Positions 41,160 through 50,549 of a stretch of 64,000 nucleotides of DNA are shown here, piece by piece. The stretch lies in assembly GCF_000315625.1 (NCBI RefSeq), contig NW_005434639.1:594134-658133 (forward strand), given 5' to 3'. The notes under the pieces were generated by a model. It was given only the letters and a program-made list of their open reading frames with translations, searched no databases and had not been told where the DNA came from. Positions within the stretch are counted from its first letter, which is position 1, and every line of letters starts with the position of its first letter. Origin of the DNA: Guillardia theta CCMP2712 (Eukaryota > Cryptophyceae > Pyrenomonadales > Geminigeraceae). Made by a program: the position numbers and the translations under genes.

Positions 41160-42510
41160 TAGCATAGGGAAGCAAGTACCCCACCTCTCTATATCTCCTG
41201 AAACACACCGGTCATACTATGACTGGAGCGTCGCAACACTGACAGGAGGGGTGGTTGTCTAGACCATTGAGACCTCGAGTAGGGGTGGGGTGATCATGAA
41301 CTGAAACTTTTGAAACGAACTTCTCGTGCCGGAAGGAGTGAAGAGGTGAGGTAAAGTACCCGGTAGTTTCATAGGATGTGGGGTAGGGTAGTGAGAAAAC
41401 TGTGTCTTTGGGGGGTGGGGAAACCAAGGGAGGGATTCAAACCATGGGGTGGGGTACTTCAATTTCTGGAGGTTCTAGCGAAGGGGAGGTCCGTCAACAG
41501 GCACTCAAACAATTAGATTAATTGGAGAATGGAGGGGTGGGTGATTATAACAAACTGTCCATACAGGGGTAGGTACCCCCACCCCCAATTGTATCAGCGA
41601 AACTCCTCCCATCCTCCCAACAAATTCAAATACTTTGCTCCTACCACCCCAAACTTATCGATCTAGATACGTACTTTGTATGGGGTGGAAGGGTGGGTGG
41701 GTAATAAGCTATTTTGTAAGGGGGGGTGTTATTGATGCAACGAGAGGCGGTGGGTAGTCAGAATTTGCCAATTTGTCTCAGGGGTGGTACCCCCTACCAT
41801 TCCCCTTTCACTCCAACTCCGAGTGATATGAATCACCCCCATAAATATATGCAAAAGTACCCCACCTTTCTAGGACACATAGTACCCCAAGGCATCCTGG
41901 ACCCAGGTTCTTGAATTCATTACTTTGCCAGGGAGTAAAGAGGTGGGGTACATGACGGGGAGAAGAAGCAAGGAACGAAAGGGATGATAGTTCTATAACG
42001 CAGCAGAGAAACGAATCCGATCTACCTGGTACTAGAGTGGGAGGCCAAATTCTCCAAGTATGGTACGACACAAGCAAAATAGGTTACAAATAAAGTAGCA
42101 GAGATAACATTAAGACAACGTTTTGATTATATAATACACAATTATAAGAGAGACCTTGCCCGTGTAGGAGAAAATTGAAGTACCGGTAGTAAATACACAA
42201 TAATGCTTGAAATAAGGGGGGGTACCGTCAGTAAAGGATTTGATTCTTTTTTCTCGTTCCTTGAGTATGTTCACGAGATACCGATCCTTGCCTAATGGGG
42301 TCACAACGAAACATCAGGGGTGGGTGTGATACGGAAGTTGATGATGATAGGGTAGGTAGTATCAAAAGCAGTTGGTTCCAGACTAAAAGGTGGGTATATG
42401 ACACATAAATTGGGGGTAGGGGTATAGCACTTGGAGCAAAAATACGGGATTCGTGGGTGTAGGGGTAGTATAGAATGGACGGAGCAAAAGGGTAGGGTAT
42501 CTATAGAAAA
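41160..42510. repeat. Extended GGGGTA/TACCCC motif cluster
   Basis: The largest motif cluster in the window. Words such as GGGGTGGGGTACTT, GTAGGTACCCCCACCCCC and AGTACCCCAC alternate with AT-rich spacers. No gene is seen; the next gene starts at 42906. Confidence 0.65.
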
Positions 42511-42905
42511 CGGGTAGGGTGGATTTTCCCAGGGACGCCAGTGGCATGCACATACCAGAGCGAAAAGAACAAGAGAAGAGAAGAGAAGAGACGAGAAGCT
42601 GCGAAGAGAAAGAGGAAGGGACGAGAGACGAAAAAAACAAGTGATTGATCCTCCTGCTCAGAAAGCCAAGGCAACTGAGAACTTTGGTAGTTCGAGAGCA
42701 AAGCGGTTTACCCAGCAAGACTGGATTGAAGTGCATCGGTTGTGGTACCTATCGCACTTGTTCCTTTGGAGACTCCTCGACGGTTGAACTTGAGAAACTG
42801 GTTGAAACAATTACAGGAGATATTCACATCAATCGGGATACAATTCTTTTGATTTGTCACAAATACTTTCAAAACTTATCGCAATCCGCCTACTGCAACT
42901 TCAAC

Positions 42906-43834
42906 ATGTCTAGTTTGGGAGTGCATTCGGGAATGTCTAAAACAACGAAACAACCCAGCAACAGGAGCGTGTCAAAGATCCTCGGGCGCTCGTTGAGGAG
43001 AAGGATCCAAAGAACCAAGAGACAGCTCATTCCGAGAGCAAGCAGGAGAATGTCTCCAACGTTGGACATTTTTGACTATACTGGTAAGATCGCATGCTAT
43101 GTGTAATGTGAACACAATTTGTCTTATCCTCTACGGCAGATTCCACATACGTCCAGCAAGACACCTACCAGTACCCGAGGTCCTTCCAGTCAGACTTCTT
43201 CGACAGCGAGGGGAGGGTGGTTGCTGGCATCGACTACGACGTGAAGGTGATGGAGCCAATGGTGTATCGTCCCATCACAGCGAGAGAAGTTCTCATGGGA
43301 TCAGAAGTGCGCCAACACGGATGGAACGGAAGGATGAGCACAGAGGTTGCCAGCAATTTTCCAACTCGGCGGGACGCTTCCTCGTCGGTGGCTGCCCAAC
43401 ATGACGCGTCAATCGACGCTGGGAGTGACATGAACAGTTATGATGCCGAGACTATGTCTCCTTCGGAAGAGCCTTACGTCGAGACGAAGCAGGAGATGCC
43501 TGAGGAGCAGCCAAGAACATGGCAGGAACCCGACAGGGCCTCGTTCAAGACCGAGACTGAGCGGACTCCCTCGTCGCTGGGAGAAGAAGGTTCCGTGGGG
43601 ACTTCGTTCCCGTCCACTCCCTCCGACGAGAGCATCGTCCCTCCCAGCATCTACTCAGAGACCACGTGCGATGACTTCTCCATGGAGGAGTGCGACCTGC
43701 AAGCCCTGATAGGAGGAGGAGATGACTTCCACTCCACCGAGGACTACGAGCTCATGAACCTCGGAGAGGCCGGAGAAGGTCAGGACGTTCATCCATGGGG
43801 CTGGCTGCAGCCTGACCTCTCCATTCAAACTTAA
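42906..43834 (+). CDS. Hypothetical acidic protein with a basic N-terminus
   Basis: Two exons (42906-43083 and 43140-43834, separated by a 56-nt GT-AG intron) give 290 aa in phase. The first exon (MSSLGVHSGMSKTTKQ, then GRSLRRRIQRTKRQL) is highly basic, like a nuclear or nucleic-acid-binding segment. The second contains YQYPRSFQSDFFDSEGRVVA, followed by a long acidic Ser/Glu/Pro-rich tail ending WGWLQPDLSIQT. This basic-then-acidic layout resembles transcriptional regulators, such as the bZIP at 31.5 kb, but no DNA-binding fold is recognisable. An in-frame extension upstream to 42645 is possible but starts in repeat-rich DNA. Confidence 0.6.
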
Positions 43835-43921
43835 TCCCTTGTTGTGTTTCAAGTGTATTCTTTCAGTTTTTGAACGTTTATCCCTTATCCGTCTATGCCC
43901 GTAAGTCAAAGCTCGTCCTGA

Positions 43922-44045
43922 TAGGATCCTCACCCACAAACCACATCCCTCCTGCCGTGGACATCCCCCTCCCCGGGCCGCCATTGGTAGCTGCCTCCCT
44001 CCTGTACGTACACCAGCAGCGGCGTCACGGTCTGCATGGCCATGA
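43922..44045 (-). pseudogene. Truncated 3' fragment of the TBP-like gene
   Basis: About 120 bases repeat the last exon of the TBP-like genes, from the AMQTVTPLLVYVQEGG codons through the 3' end, with a few substitutions. It lies just downstream of copy A (44164-44939) in the same orientation. Its tail reads QEGGSYQW like the 54 kb copy, not like its neighbour. There is no upstream part, so it cannot encode a complete protein. Confidence 0.75.
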
Positions 44046-44054
44046 ATATCATCA

Positions 44055-44943
44055 CAAATAAAGACAAACATTCATTTAATCACACTCGTCAATAATACTT
44101 GATCCCTAGGATTCACCCAAAAACCACATCCCTCCTGCCTTGGACTTCCCGCTCCCCGGGCCGTCAGCGGTAGCTGCCTCCCTCCTGTACGTACACCAGC
44201 AGCGGCATCACGGTCTGCATGGCGAGCGACAGGTCGCCGAGTCTCTTCGCCCCGAAGATCTGCACACTCTGCCGCTGAATGCGCACAGTCACCTGCTCGC
44301 ACGCGTCAGTCGCCCGCTCCCTCCCCTCCCGCCTCCGTCACCTTGAGCCACTCGAGCTTGACCTTGATGCCCGTTGCCAGCTCGGGCTCGTAGGTAGCCG
44401 GGTGCTTGCGGGCGAGGCTGAGGTAGGACCTCTCTCTGTCGATGAAGCCCCTCGTCTCGAAGCCCCCGATCGTGTTGACGAGCCTGAACTTGTCGAAGCC
44501 TCGCACCTCCTCGATGATCCTCGCGATCCTCCTCACCACCCTCCTCATCAGGGTCAAGGCCGCCGACTCGGACTTGGCTCCTGCCAGCCGGATGCTTCCG
44601 GTGTCGAAGACGGTGGCGGAGGCAGAGCAGTCCTTGAACCAGAAAGTGACGGCGAAGCAGTTCTTGAGGTCTCCCCTGTACTGAACGTTCTTCAGCTTGC
44701 GAGCCAGCAGCCGCGTGTCGAGGCGGAGAGGGCCCTTGATCCTGGCGAGCGCGACTACGTTGTGACTGGGAGCGGTACGAGGTCAGCGAGCAGGAGGGAC
44801 GGACGATCTTGGACGACTCACATGCGGATGTGGGGCGAGAAGCTCGCTTCCTCCGACTCGATCTTGACCACGCTGAGACACACCATCACGAGTGTGGCTA
44901 GACGCACACGCAAGCTCACCTGGAGAGTCCGGATGCCATGCTG
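44055..44943. repeat. Outer inverted repeat, left arm
   Basis: About 890 bases that recur in reverse complement at about 53773-54657 with only scattered substitutions, including introns and 3' flank (shared AATGTTTGTCTTTA end). Homology stops 4 bases before the start codon (CAGC|ATGG). Confidence 0.9.
44164..44939 (-). CDS. Divergent TBP-like protein, copy A
   Basis: Same exon-intron structure as the copy at 53.8-54.6 kb: short first exon (MASGL), exon VVKIESEEASFSPHIR, long exon HNVVALARIKGPLRLDTRL to VKLEWLK, and last exon VTVRIQRQSVQIFGAKRL ending QEGGSYR. The two halves match the two pseudo-repeats of TATA-binding protein (ARIKGPLRL..LARKLKNVQY; RLAGAKSE; IFGAKRLGD). The first half keeps aromatic positions aligned with the DNA-intercalating Phe pair (NCFAV, VFKTGS); the second lacks them. 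Copy A stops 18 codons before copy B because of a TGA after SYR. It is likely a TBP-related factor with altered DNA contacts (inference). The canonical TBP is encoded at 57.8-58.5 kb. Confidence 0.75.
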
Positions 44944-44947
44944 ATCG

Positions 44948-45136
44948 CGATAGAGAGGAGAGTAGACGAGTAGAAGATTAGTGTAGACGAGTAGACGAGT
45001 AGACGAGTTGAAGATTAGTGTAGACGAGTAGACGCGTAGACGAGTTGAAAATTAGTGTAGACGAGTGGACGCGTAGAAGAATAGAGGAGTAGATGAGTAG
45101 GAGATAAGTGTAGATGAGCAGACGAGTGAATAGATA
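44948..45136. repeat. Minisatellite of TAGACGAG / AGTAGACG units
   Basis: Imperfect tandem units of 8-10 bases (AGTAGACGAG, GAAGATTAGTGT) with higher-order periodicity. It begins immediately upstream of the copy A start, where the inverted-repeat homology ends. Confidence 0.85.
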
Positions 45137-45672
45137 TTCAGTAGGCTTGTGCTGCTTCTTGAGAGCTGCTACACGTCTCCGTCAGCCATGTCCACCACTC
45201 CTCCATCCCTCCATCCTCCCCGTACCTGAAGCCGATGCTAGAGACAGAGATGGAGATACCTGTGCGGCTGCCTTGATGCATCTCAGGGTATGAAAACAGA
45301 TCCTTGCTGAGCTCATCGCATCGAGCAGCAGCAACAGCAGAACAGGCTACGAGAAAAGCAGAGAACGATCTTCTCTTTTCCTCAACGACCAAAAAGCTTT
45401 GGGACAAGCACAAACGACCCAGACAGGCCTGCTCTCTATCCCTCGACGCTGTGGACTTTCAAGGGCTCATTGGACATAAAGGATCGGAGCAACAGGTCAC
45501 GTCAAGTCATCTCAACGGCCTCGCATTTTCTCAGTCGATCTCTCGCGGTCTAGACCTACGAGAGACGATCGCTCCTGCCCTCACTTCATCGTGTTGATCA
45601 TCCTTTGCTGCCCGTCCTTCTGCTTCTCACAGGCTGCCTGCAGGCTACCAACCTCCATCCCTACTCGTCACA

Positions 45673-46041
45673 CTACTGCATGAGTGCAGGGAGGAGGAGG
45701 TTTGCAGCACAGGTGATGTGAGATCCGATAAGCACAGCTGTCTGTGAGAGACACAAGAGGTCTGTCTTCCTTCTGCCAGCTTTCTGCTGCATCTCCATGC
45801 TGATGTTATGTCTCTGCGCTACTTCTCGCTCTGCTCTGAATCTTAGAGCGTCGTCGACGTGTCTGCGGAGGAAGAGGGCGAGCGTCACTCGATGGCTCAC
45901 GCCAGGCACGTGAGGGCTGACCTGGAAAAGATATGGGGAGAATAGGCTTGTGGAAGGACGCCAGGTTGCTAGAGGAGTGCTGGGAACCTGCGACGTAAAC
46001 GAATGGTGCAAGGAGGGACATACCTGGAGCTTACGCACCAT
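45673..46041 (-). CDS. Small hypothetical protein
   Basis: The minus-strand ORF of 122 aa begins MVRKLQ. Removing an in-frame GT-AG intron directly after that hexapeptide gives MVRKLQ|VSPHVPGVSHRVTL and an 88-aa protein with a charged helix (LRRHVDDALRFRAEREVAQR) and a hydrophobic C-terminus. The junction is good (CTTTTCCAG), but I recognise no family. A second small minus ORF at 45138-45413 could be a further exon. Confidence 0.35.
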   Translation of the reverse strand: MVRKLQVCPSLHHSFTSQVPSTPLATWRPSTSLFSPYLFQVSPHVPGVSHRVTLALFLRRHVDDALRFRAEREVAQRHNISMEMQQKAGRRKTDLLCLSQTAVLIGSHITCAANLLLPALMQ

Positions 46042-46079
46042 AGCAGTGGAGGGCTGGGCGGCTTGAATGCCTAACTTTG

Positions 46080-46640
46080 ACCACGCGAGTTAAAAACAGC
46101 TGATGCTCAGGCAAATGACAGGGAAGCAAGATTGTGAAATGTAAAATCCTCTGCTTTCTCTAAAGGCCTCGTCCAATATCCCAACTTTCGTTGCTCCATC
46201 ACTGTTTTTGCTATTGTATCGTATCAAAACGATTTGCTCTGGCCTGAGTCAGAGTCTTGTCTTAGCATCTTCTCTCTTCTCCTTTCCTCCCCCATCTTCC
46301 TTCCTTCCTTTCTTCCCCTCCCTCCTCCTTCTCTCTTCCTCCTTCTCTCTTCCCTCTCCTTCTCTCTTCCTCCTTCTCTCTTCCTCCTTCTCTCTTCCCT
46401 CTGCTGCTCTCTTCCTCCCATGCTCTCTTCCTCCTTATCTCTTCCTCATCCTGCTCACTTCCTCGTTCTTTCCTCCTCCTCTTTCTCCTCTCCTCTTCGC
46501 GCCTACCTTCCGTTCCGCGACCTGCTGCTGAGCAAGGAGCGGCGGCGTCCGACCACCTACCCACTTCTTTCTACTTCCTGGTCCCCTACCCCTTTTCCCC
46601 CATGTAGTACCCCAGAAAATACCTAACTCTACCCACCCCC
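46080..46640. repeat. Pyrimidine-rich tract and GGGGTA words
   Basis: Almost pure C/T on the plus strand from 46265 to 46500 (CTTCCTCCTTCTCT units), then a short TACCCC/GGGGTA patch at 46560-46640. No gene. Confidence 0.6.
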
Positions 46641-46699
46641 AGAATCTGAGGTGACTCTTCATCAAAGGCCGCACTGGTTCCTAGCTCAACTCACGTGCC

Positions 46700-47045
46700 T
46701 CATGAGCCCCAGTGACTCGGATTCCCGGACTCCTGACAGTCCAGCGCCGGGCCGGGAGCCCGGCCCCGGGCCCCTATCATCCGATCATCGCGCCGGGCGG
46801 GATCCCCGCCGCGAGACCGTACTTCCGGAGACAGGCTCCCGCCGCCGCGGTACGGTCGGACTCGAGAGCCTTCAGGCTCCGAGTCCGTACGCCGCGGGCA
46901 CGGTTCCGAAGTTCCGGGGGCCGCGCCCGGTCCGCGCGGCACCGTCCGGGGACTGAGTCCGATCCGTCACGTCGGAGTCCCGGCCGCGGCCGGCGGCACT
47001 GCACCGCGGCACCTGACTCGGCACTACTCTGCCTCGACTGAGTCA
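46700..47045. repeat. GC-rich palindromic-word island
   Basis: Contains GGCCGGGAGCCCGGCC, GCGGTACGGTCGGACTC, GGACTGAGTCCGATCCG and CGCGGCCGGCGGC words. Same style as the islands at 10, 16.5, 28 and 41 kb. Confidence 0.6.
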
Positions 47046-47179
47046 ACCGGATGCCTGCCCTGACCGTACTTGTGCTTGCAGACGCAAATGCCATGATTGT
47101 CAGGTCGCATCTAATAATGACATTTACTTCAAAGCTAGCCAGTACGCCGTTTGAGCCCGGGCCTCTTCCCTCAGCTCTT

Positions 47180-48832
47180 GGATGTAGTGGCACTGACTTG
47201 CCTTGCCAGCCTCCGCAGTACCGGCCTGGCTTCGAGGCTGGCCAAAAGACGCAGCTGGACCGTAGTGCAACTCGGCATTCAAAATATGATTGTCACAGAC
47301 TACACACCCCGACAAGGCCCCGGGTCAGCCGCATCTGTTACACCCCGAAGCTTTACGGGTTGCACACAAACCAAGCGAATGCTCAAAGAACCTCCGCTGG
47401 ATCACACAGATGGTGCTAGACAGTATTATCAAGCTTTATTGCAGCAACCACACCAACACAGGGAAATGCGTGGTACACAGAGGGAGGGAAGACAGACCAC
47501 ACCTAGAGATGAAGATCTTGATCCTTTTATAGACCTGTGGAAGTCCCAGGGGTAGTGGTCCTCGCTTGCACGAGTCTTCCTGCCTCGTGCCGTCGCTATG
47601 GCCCCTTTGGTCCATGCCCTGCTCCTGTTCTTGTTTCTACCAGAAAGGAGAGCTCCACCGGTGCTTGATAGGGAAGCCGTCCCGGAGGGGTCCGCCAGGC
47701 TTCTGAACCAAAGTAGCCGTTAGAGAATCACTGTCTTTCGTCTGGATAGTTGTAGAGGCTATCCTTGTGCGCTGTCCACATTTCGAGTGTTGACCACTCC
47801 TGTGTTGGGCTCGATATCCTATGAGCTCTGATAGCATCGCACTGCCCCTCCTACTTGTTGTGACCTCCTGCCGGACCTCCAATGGCCCCTCCCTGCAAGT
47901 ACTCCTCACCCCGCCACCCCCAGCATCGACACCACCCACTCGTCTCCTGCCTCGCCTCCCGGCCCCAGCACACTTGCCGTCCTCTCGTCCTCGTGCCCCA
48001 GGATCTCGTGACCCCGCTGGTAGTGCTCCTCGTAGCAAAAGCCCGCCTCGCCCAGCTCTCGGTTCGTCTCCGGCGAGCTCTCCAAGGTCCACAGCGCCTC
48101 CAGCCCTGCCGACGCCTTGCCGTCCGCCCAGAACGCGTCCCCGTCATACAAGCAAGCGCTCAGAGGCCCCAGCCCGTCGTCGCTGTGAAGCCTGACGTCG
48201 AAGGCTCGAGGGCTGCTAGCGGCAGCCGGCAACGACTCGAAGGCTTGCTCTCTCCACTCCACGCACTCGCGTCCGGCGCTGACGCACCTGACGCAGGGGC
48301 GGGACGGCTCGCACCTCGTCTTGGTCTGACGGCAGAGCTCGCAGGCTCGCTCGACTCTCTTCCTCCTCTGCCACGGAAACAACTTGCTCGTCGTCGTGCC
48401 GTCCGCTTGCGAGTCTGCGCCGAGCGGAGCCACGCGCTCCTGCTCGCCAGCCCTCACGACGGCTGTTGTCGCAGCGTACTCCTGACACTCGCTGCAGGCG
48501 AGCATGAAGTTGGTCGTGCAGCGCGTGCAGGGCTTATCCATGCTGCACTTGAGCTTCCGCTGGCGGCATCCTTGGCAAGACCTTCTCTTCTCGGCCCGGC
48601 GGGTCAGCTTGGGCCAGCTCGGGCTATCAGAGGCGAGGCCGACGGCATGCCATGCGCTGTAGGCGAAGCAGACCTGACCGCAGCCCCGGCGGTTGCACCG
48701 CGAGCACGGACGGAAGTCATCGCACTTGACCTTGTTGAACTTGCAGCGGAAGCAGGCGGCGGAGGCTCGACGGGGGGGGGCGATGGCATCTTGATAGGAG
48801 GGGAAGGGGAGGGAGAGAGAGCCAGGAGCAGG
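47180..48832. repeat. Inner inverted repeat, left arm
   Basis: Recurs in reverse complement at about 49378-50534. The arms are nearly identical except for a 498-bp insertion (47336-47833) and a few short indels, so the right arm is shorter. It carries the whole zinc-cluster gene plus about 220 bases of 3' flank. Confidence 0.9.
47336..47833. mobile_element. 498-bp insertion with 5-bp target-site duplication (solo-LTR-like)
   Basis: The right arm of the inverted repeat reads straight through CAGCCGCATCGCACTG; the left arm is split here by 498 bases flanked by GCATC on both sides (47331-47335 and 47834-47838). The insert begins TGTTACACC and contains a TATA-like CCTTTTATAGACC near 47522, with no ORF of note and no terminal inverted repeat. 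A 5-bp duplication, a TG start and an internal promoter-like box fit a solo LTR, but it ends TA rather than CA. It lies 72 bases downstream of the copy A zinc-cluster stop codon. Confidence 0.75.
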
Positions 48833-48901
48833 AGGACAGGGGGCCTTGATAGGGGAGGAAGAAGGAGAAGTCTGGGCTTCGAGGGGAAGGGTGTGGAGCA
48901 T
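47906..48901 (-). CDS. Triple Zn2Cys6 zinc-cluster protein, copy A
   Basis: Intronless ORF of 331 aa. Three fungal-type Zn2Cys6 clusters lie in tandem: CFRCKFNKVKCDDFRPCSRC, CQGCRQRKLKCSMDKPCTRC and CELCRQTKTRCEPSRPCVRC, each C-x2-C-x6-C-x5-C-x2-C followed by a sixth Cys. Each cluster normally binds two zinc ions and a CGG-type half-site; most Zn2Cys6 factors carry one cluster plus a long regulatory domain. Here the C-terminus after the third cluster is only ~120 residues, acidic and unrecognised (ALWTLESSPETNRELGE). Likely a nuclear DNA-binding protein (inference). It is almost identical to copy B at 49366-50313, in opposite orientation, with a divergent N-terminus (MLHTLPLEAQTSPSSS). Confidence 0.85.
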   Translation of the reverse strand: MLHTLPLEAQTSPSSSPIKAPCPPAPGSLSLPFPSYQDAIAPPRRASAACFRCKFNKVKCDDFRPCSRCNRRGCGQVCFAYSAWHAVGLASDSPSWPKLTRRAEKRRSCQGCRQRKLKCSMDKPCTRCTTNFMLACSECQEYAATTAVVRAGEQERVAPLGADSQADGTTTSKLFPWQRRKRVERACELCRQTKTRCEPSRPCVRCVSAGRECVEWREQAFESLPAAASSPRAFDVRLHSDDGLGPLSACLYDGDAFWADGKASAGLEALWTLESSPETNRELGEAGFCYEEHYQRGHEILGHEDERTASVLGPGGEAGDEWVVSMLGVAG

Positions 48902-49365
48902 GTTTCAAGGTGTGGGGGCAGGGAACGCTAGAAGCGGACCGCCACTTCGTGTCGGAGTGCTGCGTCGTCATTTGAAGGCAGCATACTAAAGGGGGGGGGT
49001 ACTGGCGCGTGGGGAGGGGAAGGGGTAAGAAGCAGAGGAGGGATGTGGGAGTAAAGGGGCTGGGGGTCGGGGGTCCGGCGGAGGCAGCGTGATCAGGTGA
49101 GGGGGGGGTATCGGTGACTCTGAAACTCCGGTGTCATCATCCGGAGCGAACCGACGCGTTTTCTCCGAGGGCGACCGTCACTTGGAGAACTCGCAACGGT
49201 TCGCTCCGGGGCCTTAATCCTATGGACACCTATACGCCCCGAGGTCCTAGGCTCCTAGGACTCAAAGGCCCCCTACAACGGTGCTCCGAGCGTCAATCAT
49301 TAAAAAAAATTAGTAACTGATTTTTAACGTGCTCACCTTCATCTCCTTCCTCCCCTCGGTCACCT
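48902..49365. promoter_or_regulatory. Shared intergenic region between head-to-head zinc-cluster genes, with palindromes
   Basis: The 464 bases between the two divergent start codons contain a perfect 13-bp inverted repeat, CCGGAGCGAACCG (49141-49153) and CGGTTCGCTCCGG (49197-49209), and a compact palindrome GTCCTAGG-CT-CCTAGGAC (49244-49261). The CGG/CCG-flanked arms are the kind of site Zn2Cys6 factors bind, so autoregulation from a bidirectional promoter is conceivable (inference). Homology between the arms does not extend through this region. Confidence 0.5.
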
Positions 49366-50313
49366 ATGCCCTCCCCATGTCCTCTTGCTCCTGGCTCTCC
49401 CTCCCTCCCCTTCCCCTCCTATCAAGATGCCATCGCCCCCCCCCGTCGAGCCTCCGCCGCCTGCTTCCGCTGCAAGTTCAACAAGGTCAAGTGCGATGAC
49501 TTCCGTCCGTGCTCGCGGTGCAACCGCCGGGGCTGCGGTCAGGTCTGCTTCGCCTACAGCGCATGGCATGCCGTCGGCCTCGCCTCTGATAGCCCGAGCT
49601 GGCCCAAGCTGACCCGCCGGGCCGAGAAGAGAAGGTCTTGCCAAGGATGCCGCCAGCGGAAGCTCAAGTGCAGCATGGATAAGCCCTGCACGCGCTGCAC
49701 GACCAACTTCATGCTCGCCTGCAGCGAGTGTCAGGAGTACGCTGCGACAACAGCCGTCGTGAGGGCTGGCGAGCAGGAGCGCGTGGCTCCGCTCGGCGCA
49801 GACTCGCAAGCGGACGGCACGACGACGAGCAAGTTGTTTCCGTGGCAGAGGAGGAAGAGAGTCGAGCGAGCCTGCGAGCTCTGCCGTCAGACCAAGACGA
49901 GGTGCGAGCCGTCCCGCCCCTGCGTCAGGTGCGTCAGTGCCGGGCGCGAGTGCGTGGAGTGGAGGGAGCAAGCCTCCGAGTCGTTGCCGGCTGCCGCTAG
50001 CAGCCCTCGAGCCTTCGACGTCAGGCTTCACAGCGACGACGGGCTGGGGCCTCTGAGCGCTTGCTTGTATGACGGGGACGCGTTCTGGGCGGACGGCAAG
50101 GCGTCGGCAGGGCTGGAGGCGCTGTGGACCTTGGAGAGCTCGCCGGAGACGAACCGAGAGCTGGGCGAGGCGGGCTTTTGCTACGAGGAGCACTACCAGC
50201 GGGGTCACGAGGTCCTGCGGCACGAGGACGAGAGTCAGACGGCAAGTGCGCTGGGGCCGGGAGGCGAGGCAGGAGACGAGTGGGTGGTGTCGATGCTGGG
50301 GGTGGCGGGGTGA
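49366..50313 (+). CDS. Triple Zn2Cys6 zinc-cluster protein, copy B
   Basis: Intronless ORF of 315 aa, the mirror copy of 47906-48901. All three Cys6 clusters are intact and identical in their cysteines. Differences are few: a Phe/Ser exchange after WREQA, and GHEVLRHEDESQ versus GHEILGHEDER near the C-terminus, plus a shorter, different N-terminus (MPSPCPLAPGSP). Both copies being open with conserved cysteines suggests recent duplication or gene conversion and retained function. Intronless genes are a minority in this window, so an origin by retroposition or transfer is possible. Confidence 0.85.
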   Translation: MPSPCPLAPGSPSLPFPSYQDAIAPPRRASAACFRCKFNKVKCDDFRPCSRCNRRGCGQVCFAYSAWHAVGLASDSPSWPKLTRRAEKRRSCQGCRQRKLKCSMDKPCTRCTTNFMLACSECQEYAATTAVVRAGEQERVAPLGADSQADGTTTSKLFPWQRRKRVERACELCRQTKTRCEPSRPCVRCVSAGRECVEWREQASESLPAAASSPRAFDVRLHSDDGLGPLSACLYDGDAFWADGKASAGLEALWTLESSPETNRELGEAGFCYEEHYQRGHEVLRHEDESQTASALGPGGEAGDEWVVSMLGVAG

Positions 50314-50534
50314 GGAGTACTTGCAGGGAGGGGCCATTGGAGGTCCGGCAGGAGGTCACAACAAGTAGCAGGGGCAGTGCGATGCGGCTGACCCTTGTCG
50401 GGGTCCGTGTGTAGTCTGTGACAATCGTATTTTGAATGCCGAGTTGCACTACGGTCCAGCTGCGTCTTTTGGCCAGCCTCGAAGCCAGGCCGGTACTGCG
50501 GAGGCTGGCAAGGCAAGTCAGTGCCATTACATCC
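49378..50534. repeat. Inner inverted repeat, right arm
   Basis: Reverse complement of 47180-48832 without the 498-bp insertion, so it preserves the pre-insertion (empty) target site near 50388-50400. Confidence 0.9.
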
Positions 50535-50549
50535 AGTAAACAACATTAC

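Noticed and set aside
44279-44944. 221-aa plus-strand ORF over the TBP-like copy A
   Set aside because: Antisense of copy A; the TBP-like fold and matching exon structure of copy B fix the minus strand.
47882-48931. 349-aa plus-strand ORF and its mirror at 49360-50337
   Set aside because: Antisense shadows of the GC-rich zinc-cluster genes, which show clear Cys6 motifs on the other strand.
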